A stretch of DNA of 64,000 nucleotides. Origin: CAVXZE01 sp963766175. GTDB lineage: Bacteria; Myxococcota_A; UBA9160; UBA6930. Location of the stretch: positions 62,001-126,000 of the forward strand of contig CAVXZE010000002.1 in assembly GCA_963766175.1 (NCBI GenBank), given 5' to 3'. The notes below the pieces were generated by a model, which did not search any database, was not told the origin of the DNA, and saw nothing but the letters and a program-made list of their open reading frames with translations. Positions 18,278 to 25,613 of the stretch are shown here, piece after piece. Every line of letters begins with the position of its first letter. Position 1 is the first letter of the stretch. Made by a program: the position numbers and the translations under genes.

Positions 18278-19825
18278 ATGCATCGTCTGGTCTGTCTGGG
18301 AGACAGCCTGACCCAGGGATTCAAGAGCGGTGCGATCTTCGAGCCAGGCCTCTCCTTCCCGGCGATCATCGCCTGGGAGATGGGTCTGTCGGGGGCAGAG
18401 TTCCGCTGCGCCGACTTCTCGGGAGAAGGGGGCCTCCCCGTCAACATCGAACACCTGTTGCGACGGGTCGACCAGCAGTTCGGCCGCCAGCTGAGCCCGT
18501 GGGAGACCCCGCTCGCCGGCCTCTACCTGCATCGCTGGATGGATCGCACCGAGGATTACTGGGAGCGGGGTGCAGGAAGCCAGCCCCTCCTCTACCCGGG
18601 CCCTCACCAGAATCTCGCGGTCTGGGGCTTCGAGGTGCAGGACGCCTATCAGCTGAGTGCCGGTCTCTGCCAGGAGATCATCGGGACTGCGAGCGACGGG
18701 TGGCTGAATCAGGTCCCCGAGCAGGCGATGTACCGCACCGCGCGAAGGGTACTGAACCCCACCCACTCCAGACTCCCGGCGGATCTGGAGGCCACCCAGC
18801 TTCGGCGTGCCGCGGAGCTGGCCCGGGGCGACGGGATCGAGAACCTGATCGTGTTCCTCGGCGGCAACAACGTCCTCTCCAGTGTGACCGGGCTCCGTCT
18901 GGAGGAGAGCACCGACGCGGACCTGGACCGGATCGATCCCCGGACACGTACGGCGACCGTGTATCGGCCCGAGCACTTCGACGAACTGCTGAAGCAACTG
19001 ATCGCGAAGCTCGAGGCCCTGACCGATGACGGGGGCCGCGTCGACCGGATCTTCTGGGCAACGGTGCCTCCGGTGACGATTCCGCCCGTCACCAACGGCG
19101 TCGGCGATCGGATGGATTCCGCCGGAAACCTCCAGTCCCCCTACGGGACCGACGACGACCCCCGCTGGTTCCGGCGCTACTTCAAGGCCTACACCCGACC
19201 CTGGGTGTCCGCCTCCGAGTTTCACGCGAGCGAGGACGCACACCTGACCGGTGAGCAGATCATCCGCATCGACCAGGTGATCGCCCGCTACGGGAAGATC
19301 CTGAAGCACAGAGTCCAGGAGCACAACGAAGTGCGCAGCAGGGCCGGTCTGGTCGAAGACTGGTTCATTGTCGACACCCACTGGGCTCTGGAGCGGATCG
19401 CCTATCGCCGCTACGTCGAGGACCCCTCGGTGCCCCCGCCTCCGGGCTGGTCGCGCTACCAGATGCCGGAGCTCTACGAGCGGGCGAAGCTCGACACCCG
19501 CTTCCTGCGGGTGCGGGAGGGAAGGCGGGTGGCCGGCGGCCTCTTCAGCCTCGACGGGGTGCACCCTACGACGGCGGGCTACGGACTGGTCGCCCAGGAA
19601 TTCATCGACGTGATGGAGGGAGCGGGCGTCCGGTTCTTCCACGCCGGCGGCACCCCGAGGCGCGGCCCCATCGCGGTGGACTTCGAGCGCGTGATGCGGC
19701 TCGACTCGCTGATCGAGAATCCCCCGAAGATGCTCGACGATCTGTGGGACCGGCTGGTGGAGGGCGATCGGGTCCTCGACCTCTTCAAGCGGGCGTGGCG
19801 GGCGTTCTCGGGGCGCGCGGACTGA
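18278..19825 (+). CDS. SGNH/GDSL-family hydrolase
   Basis: A 515-residue hydrolase of the SGNH superfamily. Block I is GDSLTQG (residues 8-14, Ser10 nucleophile), block III is 'LGGNN', and block V is 'LDGVHPTTAGYGL' with the catalytic Asp and His. There is no signal peptide, so the protein is probably cytoplasmic. It is longer than most GDSL esterases because of inserts between blocks I and III and before block V. The substrate (an ester of lipid, carbohydrate or peptidoglycan) cannot be inferred. ATG at 18278 is preceded by GAGGAA at a good distance. Its last 41 bases overlap the 3' end of the opposite lipid kinase gene. Confidence 0.85.
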   Translation: MHRLVCLGDSLTQGFKSGAIFEPGLSFPAIIAWEMGLSGAEFRCADFSGEGGLPVNIEHLLRRVDQQFGRQLSPWETPLAGLYLHRWMDRTEDYWERGAGSQPLLYPGPHQNLAVWGFEVQDAYQLSAGLCQEIIGTASDGWLNQVPEQAMYRTARRVLNPTHSRLPADLEATQLRRAAELARGDGIENLIVFLGGNNVLSSVTGLRLEESTDADLDRIDPRTRTATVYRPEHFDELLKQLIAKLEALTDDGGRVDRIFWATVPPVTIPPVTNGVGDRMDSAGNLQSPYGTDDDPRWFRRYFKAYTRPWVSASEFHASEDAHLTGEQIIRIDQVIARYGKILKHRVQEHNEVRSRAGLVEDWFIVDTHWALERIAYRRYVEDPSVPPPPGWSRYQMPELYERAKLDTRFLRVREGRRVAGGLFSLDGVHPTTAGYGLVAQEFIDVMEGAGVRFFHAGGTPRRGPIAVDFERVMRLDSLIENPPKMLDDLWDRLVEGDRVLDLFKRAWRAFSGRAD

Positions 19826-20702
19826 CGAGCGGTGTCAGGACCGGGACCACCGACGGGTCGACCTCGACGGTGAGGGGCGTGGTTCCGCGGTAGTCGCCGT
19901 CGATCTGCACGGCGGTGGGCTCCAGGGCCTCGATGACGATGCGGCGCCCGGTCCGGTAGCGGACGTCCGGGAGCCGTGACACCCGCCGGGTAGCCGCCGC
20001 GAAGACGTAGCGAACCAGATCGGCCACCCGCTCGCCGCTGAACACGCACACGTCGAGCACTCCTGAGTCGGGGCGCGCGCGGTCCGCGACGGAGAAGATG
20101 CCCCCGTAGTTTCGGATGTTGCTCACGATGGCCAGAGCGCCGGCGACCGGCTCGCCCCCATCGACGGAGACGCGGAGCTGGGGAGCTCGATAGCGGCGCA
20201 GGGCGTGCAGGATCGGCCGCGCGTAGCCGGAATAGCCGAGGGTGCCCCGACGGGTCCGCGAGATCGCTCGGGTCACCATGGCGTCGAAGCCGCTGCTCGC
20301 CACCAGGAGAAAGCGGCGAGATCCGGCGCGGCCCAGATCGAGGCGGCGGCACGCACCGCTCTCGACCAGCGCCGCCAGCGCATCCGGGTCGCGCGGGATG
20401 CGCAGCTCGCGGGCCAGCATGTTGGCGGTTCCATAGGCCAGATGTGCCAGGGGTACGCGAGAGGGGTCTTCCAACCCGTTCAGGACATCGTTCATGGTGC
20501 CGTCGCCGCCCGCCACCACGATCCGGTCGAGACCCCCCTCCGACTCCCGTTGGCGCACCCGCTCGCCGGCCTCGTCAGGGTTTCGCGTGGAGAAGCACTC
20601 GACCGCGTGGCCCCGGCCTTCGAGAAGCCGGACCACCCGCTCCGCCCCGCGTGCCGCGGCGCCACCGCCGGCGACCGGATTGACGACGACGAGGATCTTC
20701 AC
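19785..20702 (-). CDS. Diacylglycerol kinase-family lipid kinase (YegS/DagK type)
   Basis: A 305-residue lipid kinase. 'KILVVVNPVAGGG' opens the nucleotide-binding domain, 'VVAGGDGTMNDVLNGL' is the signature GGDGT, and 'LAYGTANMLARELRIPRD' is the second motif (usually LPLGTGND/A). The C-terminal beta-sandwich carries 'VQIDGDY'. The family phosphorylates diacylglycerol, sphingoid bases or related lipids using ATP. GTG at 20702 overlaps the lgt stop by 4 bases (GTGA), indicating translational coupling. Pairing with Lgt, which releases glycerol-1-phosphate and diacylglycerol, makes a diacylglycerol-recycling role plausible, though this is inference. Confidence 0.9.
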   Translation of the reverse strand: MKILVVVNPVAGGGAAARGAERVVRLLEGRGHAVECFSTRNPDEAGERVRQRESEGGLDRIVVAGGDGTMNDVLNGLEDPSRVPLAHLAYGTANMLARELRIPRDPDALAALVESGACRRLDLGRAGSRRFLLVASSGFDAMVTRAISRTRRGTLGYSGYARPILHALRRYRAPQLRVSVDGGEPVAGALAIVSNIRNYGGIFSVADRARPDSGVLDVCVFSGERVADLVRYVFAAATRRVSRLPDVRYRTGRRIVIEALEPTAVQIDGDYRGTTPLTVEVDPSVVPVLTPLVSPRAPRTPATPA

Positions 20703-21520
20703 CCGTCGGCCGATGCGAGGCGGCGGCGCAGCACCGCGATTCCCGCGATGCCCGCCAGCACCAGCCCCAGGCTGATCAGCTGGTTGATGTTGAAGTCCAC
20801 ACCCGCCGCTCGGAAGAGGATCACCTGGCTCTCGTAGTAGCGGAAGAAGTCGAGGACGATCCGATAGCCCCCGACCAGGATCAGAGCGGTGAAGAAGATC
20901 GCGCCCGGAGGGGGCCGGCGCCGGGCCAGCCAGATCAGGAAAGCGAAGCTCCCGAAGCCGAGCAGCGAGGCATAGAGCTGGGTGGGATGGACGGCGGCGC
21001 CCGGAAAGAGCACCGCAGCCGGGCTCCCGTCGGGGAAACGCACACCCCACGGAGCCGTGCACGCCAAGCCATGGCAGCAGCCGTTCAGGAAGCAACCGAT
21101 CCGCGTGATGCCCTCGCCCAGCAGCACCGAGGGGATGACGACATCCACGTAGGGCAGCAGTGGGAGACGATGGTAGGCGAGGAAGGCAACCGCCGAGAGC
21201 AGGGCCAGGACGACGCCCCCCAGCATCGAGAGCCCGACGATGCCGAAGCCCGCCGGGCCCTGGAAGGGATTCACGGCGTCGAGCCAGTTGCCGAGCGGCG
21301 GACGGAAGACGGCGGGATGGGTCACCACCCAGAGCAGCCGGGCTCCCAGGATCGAGCTCACCAGGATCAGCATCGAGCAATCGAGAATGCGGTCCGCGTC
21401 CAGACCCTGCGCCCGGGCGCGCCGGGTGGCTACCGCGATCCCGGCGACGAAGGCGAGGAGCAACGCCATCCCGTAGGCGGCGACCGGGTAGCCCGCGATC
21501 TCGAAGAGGATCGGATGCAT
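20699..21520 (-). CDS. lgt: Prolipoprotein diacylglyceryl transferase
   Basis: A 273-residue polytopic inner-membrane enzyme that transfers diacylglyceryl from phosphatidylglycerol to the lipobox cysteine of prolipoproteins, the first step of lipoprotein maturation. The Lgt signature 'GEGITRIGCFLNGCCHG' (about residues 130-146) and 'HPTQLYASLLGF' are intact, with about seven TM helices. The start 'MHPILFEIAGYPVAAYG' at ATG 21520 matches the family N-terminus. The longer open frame upstream is not conserved. It is coupled to the downstream lipid kinase. Confidence 0.95.
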   Translation of the reverse strand: MHPILFEIAGYPVAAYGMALLLAFVAGIAVATRRARAQGLDADRILDCSMLILVSSILGARLLWVVTHPAVFRPPLGNWLDAVNPFQGPAGFGIVGLSMLGGVVLALLSAVAFLAYHRLPLLPYVDVVIPSVLLGEGITRIGCFLNGCCHGLACTAPWGVRFPDGSPAAVLFPGAAVHPTQLYASLLGFGSFAFLIWLARRRPPPGAIFFTALILVGGYRIVLDFFRYYESQVILFRAAGVDFNINQLISLGLVLAGIAGIAVLRRRLASADG

Positions 21521-21600
21521 CGATTTACGGGTAGCACTCTTCACCTGGATTCTTCCTCTGGACCCTCCTCTCGACTCCTCTTTCCTGATTGCGGAAGAAT

Positions 21601-21614
21601 TAGAACGTGTTCTA
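21601..21614. promoter_or_regulatory. KstR-like operator palindrome TAGAACGTGTTCTA
   Basis: A perfect 14-bp inverted repeat (TAGAAC-GT-GTTCTA) lies 67 bases before the ATG of a KstD-like flavoprotein. It fits TnnAACnnGTTnnA, the published recognition pattern of KstR, the TetR-family repressor of cholesterol catabolism in actinobacteria. No kstR gene is in the window. Confidence 0.6.
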
Positions 21615-21680
21615 CCTTTGCGAGCGCCCCGTTCCTGGCGACCCATCGCGAAACCCGGCAGGTGAAGGACGAAGACGCCC

Positions 21681-23165
21681 ATGGCAGACGAGACAGCCGA
21701 AGCCCACGAGAGCCGAACCCTGCCCTCCGAACCGCGGCCGCTCCGGCAGGTCGCGAAGTGGGACATGGAAGCGGACGTCGTGGTGGTGGGGCTCGGCGCC
21801 GCGGGGGGCTCGGCGGCCATCGAGGCGGCGCGGGCGGGCGCCGACGTCCTGATCCTGGAGCGCGCCGCAGCCGGCGGGGGAACGACGGCGGACTCCGGCG
21901 GTCTGATCTACTTCGGCGGCGGGACTCCCGTCCAAAAGGCGTGCGGCTTCGACGACACCCCGGAGGAGATGTTCAAGCACCTGATGCAGGCGAGCGGGGG
22001 AGCCAACCAGGAGAAGATACGGCTCTACTGCGAGCAGAGCATCGAGCACTTCGAGTGGTTCGTCGGACTGGGGTTCGAGTTCAAGGGATCCTTCTACCCG
22101 CACAAGGCGCCGGTCCAGGAGACGGATGACGGCCTGATCTACTCCGGGAACGAGGCCGCATTTCCCTTCAGCGAGAACGCGAAGCCCGCGCCCCGTGGCC
22201 ACAAGCCGAAGACGGAGGGAGACGCCGGCGGCCTGATCATGCAGAAGATCATCGCCGGCGTGAGCCAGGCCGGCGCCAAGACCGTCGCAAACGCACTCTG
22301 CTTGACACTCGTGACCGCCGAGGATGGCCGGGTGGTAGGAGTCGTGGCCGAGATCGACAAGGAAGAGAAGCTGGTCCGCGCCAACCGGGGCGTGATTCTC
22401 GCCGCAGGTGGCTTCATCAAGAACAAAGAGATGCTCGCCAAGCACGCACCGCAGCTGCTCCAGTCGAACTACCCGCTCGCAACAGACGGCGACGACGGCC
22501 GGGGCATCCTGATGGGCATGGGTGCCGGCGGGTCCGCGGTCCACATGGGAGAGGGCTTCGTCTCGGTTCCCTTCTACCCGCCCTCGGATCACGTCAAGGG
22601 CATCCTGGTGAACGGGCAGGGCCAGCGCTTCATCAACGAGGATGCCTACCACGGACGCAGCGGCGACTTCGTCGTCAATCACCAGCACGGTGTCGCCTAT
22701 CTGATCGTCGACGACGAGCTCTACGGACCGACCCTGGCTTTTCACAAGATCGTGGCGGTGGAGGAGACGATCGAGGCGTTGGAGAAAGCGGTCGGATTCC
22801 CCGAGTCGGCGCTCACCACCACCGTGGAGTTCTTCAACCGGCACGCCGCGAACGGCGAGGACCCGCTCTTCCACAAGGCAGCCAAGTACCTGCGCCCCCT
22901 CGCGGCTCCGCCCTACTCCGCCCTGAACCTGAGCGTCGGGGAGTCGATCATCCCGGCCTTCACCTTGGGTGGTCTGGAGACGCTGCCCACGGGCGAAGTG
23001 CTCACGCCCAACGGCAGGAAGGTTCCCGGTCTCTACGCGGCGGGCCGAACCACCGCGGGCCTTCCCCACTCGGCGAGCGGGTACGCCAGCGGCCTCTCCA
23101 TCGCCGACGGCAGCTTCTTCGGGCGCCAGGCGGGGCGATCGGCGGCAAAGGCGAAGACCTGGTAG
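21681..23165 (+). CDS. FAD-dependent oxidoreductase, 3-ketosteroid dehydrogenase / fumarate-reductase flavoprotein family
   Basis: A 494-residue FAD_binding_2 protein. The dinucleotide fold is 'DVVVVGLGAAGGSAAIEAARAGADVLILE' (residues 32-60). 'GVILAAGGFIKNKEML' and 'VPGLYAAGRTTAGLPHSASGYASGLSIADGSFFGRQAG' are the later FAD-contacting segments. This architecture is shared by 3-ketosteroid delta-1/delta-4 dehydrogenases and soluble fumarate reductases. A canonical fumarate-reductase arginine/histidine set is not evident, so a steroid or other alicyclic enone substrate is favoured. ATG at 21681 has only a modest ribosome site. The KstR-like operator upstream supports a steroid or terpenoid role, as inference. 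Confidence 0.85.
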   Translation: MADETAEAHESRTLPSEPRPLRQVAKWDMEADVVVVGLGAAGGSAAIEAARAGADVLILERAAAGGGTTADSGGLIYFGGGTPVQKACGFDDTPEEMFKHLMQASGGANQEKIRLYCEQSIEHFEWFVGLGFEFKGSFYPHKAPVQETDDGLIYSGNEAAFPFSENAKPAPRGHKPKTEGDAGGLIMQKIIAGVSQAGAKTVANALCLTLVTAEDGRVVGVVAEIDKEEKLVRANRGVILAAGGFIKNKEMLAKHAPQLLQSNYPLATDGDDGRGILMGMGAGGSAVHMGEGFVSVPFYPPSDHVKGILVNGQGQRFINEDAYHGRSGDFVVNHQHGVAYLIVDDELYGPTLAFHKIVAVEETIEALEKAVGFPESALTTTVEFFNRHAANGEDPLFHKAAKYLRPLAAPPYSALNLSVGESIIPAFTLGGLETLPTGEVLTPNGRKVPGLYAAGRTTAGLPHSASGYASGLSIADGSFFGRQAGRSAAKAKTW

Positions 23166-23247
23166 GGCAGCAGCGCGAGACCCCGTACCCGCTCGCAACC
23201 GGATCTGAGCCGGTAGCGCCCGACACCGTACACCTATACTGGGCGGC

Positions 23248-24129
23248 GTGACCTCTTTCGAGCTGCTCCTGGTGCTGGCTTCAGCACTGCTCCACGCAAT
23301 CTGGAGTGCTTGGATCAAGGGCAGCCGAAACCCGCTCGCCTTCAATCTGCTCCAGGCAGTCCTGTCCGTGATCGCGGCGCTGCTGATCCTCCCATTCTTC
23401 GAGTTGACCGAGATCCCGACGGCGGTCTGGCAGCTGACCGCCGCAACCGGCGTCGCCCACGGGCTCTACTTCTATTTCATGAGCCGGGCCTACCAGGAGG
23501 CGGATCTGAGCCTCGTCTATCCGATCATCCGCTCCACGCCGGCCTTCCTCCCGCTATTCGCAGTGCCCCTGTTGGGGGAGTCGATCTCGCCGTGGGGAGC
23601 ACTCGGAATCGCGATCCTGGTAGCCGGCATCTGGCTGATTCACGCCGACCGGAGCCTGGAGCTGCGGAAGCTGCGCTCGCGGGGGATCCGATTCGCCTAC
23701 CTGACACTGGCGGCCACCGTCGCCTACTCCCTGATGGACAAGCAGGCCATGGTGCACTTCTCGGAGGCCACCTGGACGGGTCCGCTGCCCAGGACCGTCG
23801 TCTTCTTCTTCATGCTTTCGGTGGCGAATACGGTGGTGTTCGCACCCCTGGCGCTCCGCCGGGTCCGCTGGGCGACACTGCGCGAGGCGGCGAGGTGCGA
23901 CGGAACCCGCGCCGTGGCAGCGCTGGCCGGTAGCCTGGCGAGCTACAGCCTGATCCTGCAGGCCTTCCAGACCGCGCCGGCCAGCTATGTGGTGGCGGTG
24001 CGACAGCTGAGCGTGCTCTTCGCAATGCTCTTCGCTGTCGCGTGGTTGCGCGAGCGGCCGGACCGGCGCCGGATCATCGGTGCCACGGCGACCGTCGTGG
24101 GAGTCGCGCTGATCTCCTTGTTGCCATGA
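23248..24129 (+). CDS. EamA (DMT superfamily) transporter
   Basis: A 293-residue inner-membrane protein with about ten TM helices in two EamA repeats. Each repeat ends in a typical 'PLLGESISPWGALGIAILVAGIWLI' or 'AWLRERPDRRRIIGATATVVGVALISLL' segment. 'YPIIRSTPAFLPLFAVPL' is the characteristic end of the first repeat. Such carriers export or import small metabolites, and the substrate is not predictable. GTG at 23248 is the only start near the first helix. A TATACT element at 23235-23240 may be the -10 of its own promoter. It is followed 24 bases later by the acyltransferase gene. Confidence 0.88.
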   Translation: MTSFELLLVLASALLHAIWSAWIKGSRNPLAFNLLQAVLSVIAALLILPFFELTEIPTAVWQLTAATGVAHGLYFYFMSRAYQEADLSLVYPIIRSTPAFLPLFAVPLLGESISPWGALGIAILVAGIWLIHADRSLELRKLRSRGIRFAYLTLAATVAYSLMDKQAMVHFSEATWTGPLPRTVVFFFMLSVANTVVFAPLALRRVRWATLREAARCDGTRAVAALAGSLASYSLILQAFQTAPASYVVAVRQLSVLFAMLFAVAWLRERPDRRRIIGATATVVGVALISLLP

Positions 24130-24153
24130 CAGAGACTCGCGAGCTGGTGGAAA

Positions 24154-24870
24154 ATGCAGGCTAAGGTGAGGAGAATGCGATTTCCGCGGGACTCGCGGCG
24201 CTATCGCGGCTTTCTCGCCGTCGCTGGCTTCGCCGGCGCGCTGCTGGTGCGTCTCCTGGGCGTCACCTGGCGGGTCCGCTTCATCGGCGAGGATCCCTTC
24301 TCGCGCGAGGAGCCACTGGTCGCCGCCACCTGGCACCGCGGCCTGCTGATCGCGGCCTACTGCTTTCGGAATCGCGGCATCGTCGTGCCCGTCAGTCAGA
24401 GCCGCGACGGCGACCTGGCGAGCTCCTTGCTTCGCCACCTCGGCTTTGCGGCGACGGCGCGAGGCTCGAGTTCCAGAGGCGCCACCAGCCTGCTGCGGAA
24501 CCTGATCCGCCGGGCGCGGGCGGGAGAGCCGGTGGCCATCCTGCCCGACGGTCCGCGAGGGCCGGCCGGCAGGGCCAAGCCCGGTGTGATTGCCGTCGCC
24601 CGCACCAGCGGCGCCCGCCTGGTGCCGATCGGCGTCTCCGCCGCCCCCGCCAGGCAGTTCGGCAGCTGGGATCGGGCGATCCTCCCGCTCCCCTTCGCAA
24701 GGGTCACTTGCAGCTACGGCGAACCGATCTGCGTGCCGAAGAAGGCCACGGGCGAAGCGCTCGAGGGATTGCGAAGCGAGCTCGAGGCGACGCTGGATCG
24801 GATGAACCTCCAGCTGGACACCGAGCTGGGCTTCGCCGACCGATCCAAGGTCGCCCGACACGAGCACTGA
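24154..24870 (+). CDS. Lysophospholipid acyltransferase-like protein (DUF374)
   Basis: A 238-residue DUF374 protein of the glycerol-phosphate acyltransferase superfamily. It has an N-terminal membrane helix ('FLAVAGFAGALLVRLLGV'), the HxxxxD-like catalytic region 'TWHRGLLIAAY', 'VSQSRDGDLASSLLRHLGF', 'ATARGSSSRGATSLLRNL' and the substrate motif 'VAILPDGPRGPAGRAKPG'. Members are thought to acylate lipid A precursors or lysophospholipids at the inner membrane. ATG at 24154 or the second Met at 24175 could be the start. The next gene begins 9 bases downstream, so this forms part of a plus-strand transcript. Confidence 0.88.
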   Translation: MQAKVRRMRFPRDSRRYRGFLAVAGFAGALLVRLLGVTWRVRFIGEDPFSREEPLVAATWHRGLLIAAYCFRNRGIVVPVSQSRDGDLASSLLRHLGFAATARGSSSRGATSLLRNLIRRARAGEPVAILPDGPRGPAGRAKPGVIAVARTSGARLVPIGVSAAPARQFGSWDRAILPLPFARVTCSYGEPICVPKKATGEALEGLRSELEATLDRMNLQLDTELGFADRSKVARHEH

Positions 24871-24879
24871 AGCGAGCGG

Positions 24880-25593
24880 ATGCGGGGGGAATCAGCATTG
24901 CACGAGAAGCGCGGCCATCTGCGAGTGCTGTCGGCAAACCTCTGGGGGGGCCGCGCCAATCACCAGGCCCTGGCCCGGCAGATCGAGGAGCTCGACGTCG
25001 ACGTGATCGCCGTCCAGGAGCTCTCCCCGGGCCAGGCGGCTGCCATCGCCGAGGTGCTTCCCCATGGCAAGCTCGAACCGGCCACGGATTGCGGCGGGAT
25101 GGGGATCGCTCTCCGCCACCCGGGGAACGTCCAGCACCTCGACCTGTGCCACCGAGACGCCCGCGTCGTCGAGCTGCTCCCCGGCGAGTGGCCCGATCTC
25201 CCCGATCGGATCGAACTCGTCAACGTACACTTCCAGGCGCCCCACTGCTTTCCGCCGTGGCGCTCGCTGGCCCGCCGGCGCGACCAGCTCCGAAGGCTGA
25301 TCGCGTATCTCCAGGGCGTGCCCAAGCCGCGCCGCGCTGTGGTCGGAGACTTCAACGCCACGCCGATCTGGCCGGTCTACCGCTCCCTGGCCTCCCACCT
25401 GGACGACGCCGCCATGCTCCACGCCGAGGCAACCGGCAGCCGACCGGCTCGGACCTGGGGTCCCTGGCACGGCGCGCCCCGCCTGCTCCGCATCGATCAC
25501 GCCTTCCTGGGCGGCCTGAACGTCGACCACTTCGAAGTCGTCGAGGTGACCGGGAGCGACCACAGCGGCATCCTGACCGACCTGCGCATCTAG
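24880..25593 (+). CDS. Endonuclease/exonuclease/phosphatase (EEP) family protein
   Basis: A 237-residue EEP-superfamily metal-dependent hydrolase. Conserved residues are visible as Asn20 ('LSANLW'), Glu47 ('IAVQELSP'), 'VNVHFQAPH', 'VVGDFNATP' with the Asp-Asn pair, 'RIDHAFL' and the terminal 'GSDHSGI' Asp-His. No signal peptide is present. Family members hydrolyse phosphodiesters in DNA, RNA or phospholipids. The acyltransferase just upstream would suit a phospholipid or sphingomyelinase-like role, but this is only context. Its TAG stop lies in the stem of a hairpin shared with ptsP. Confidence 0.88.
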   Translation: MRGESALHEKRGHLRVLSANLWGGRANHQALARQIEELDVDVIAVQELSPGQAAAIAEVLPHGKLEPATDCGGMGIALRHPGNVQHLDLCHRDARVVELLPGEWPDLPDRIELVNVHFQAPHCFPPWRSLARRRDQLRRLIAYLQGVPKPRRAVVGDFNATPIWPVYRSLASHLDDAAMLHAEATGSRPARTWGPWHGAPRLLRIDHAFLGGLNVDHFEVVEVTGSDHSGILTDLRI

Positions 25594-25613
25594 CGGGGAC
25601 GGAGTCCCCGCTA
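25591..25613. terminator. Hairpin containing the stop codons of both convergent genes
   Basis: TAGCGGGGAC and GTCCCCGCTA form a perfect 10-bp stem around a GGA loop. The left arm begins with the TAG of the EEP gene. The right arm ends with the complement of the TAG of ptsP. It is a compact candidate bidirectional terminator without a T-run. Confidence 0.6.
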
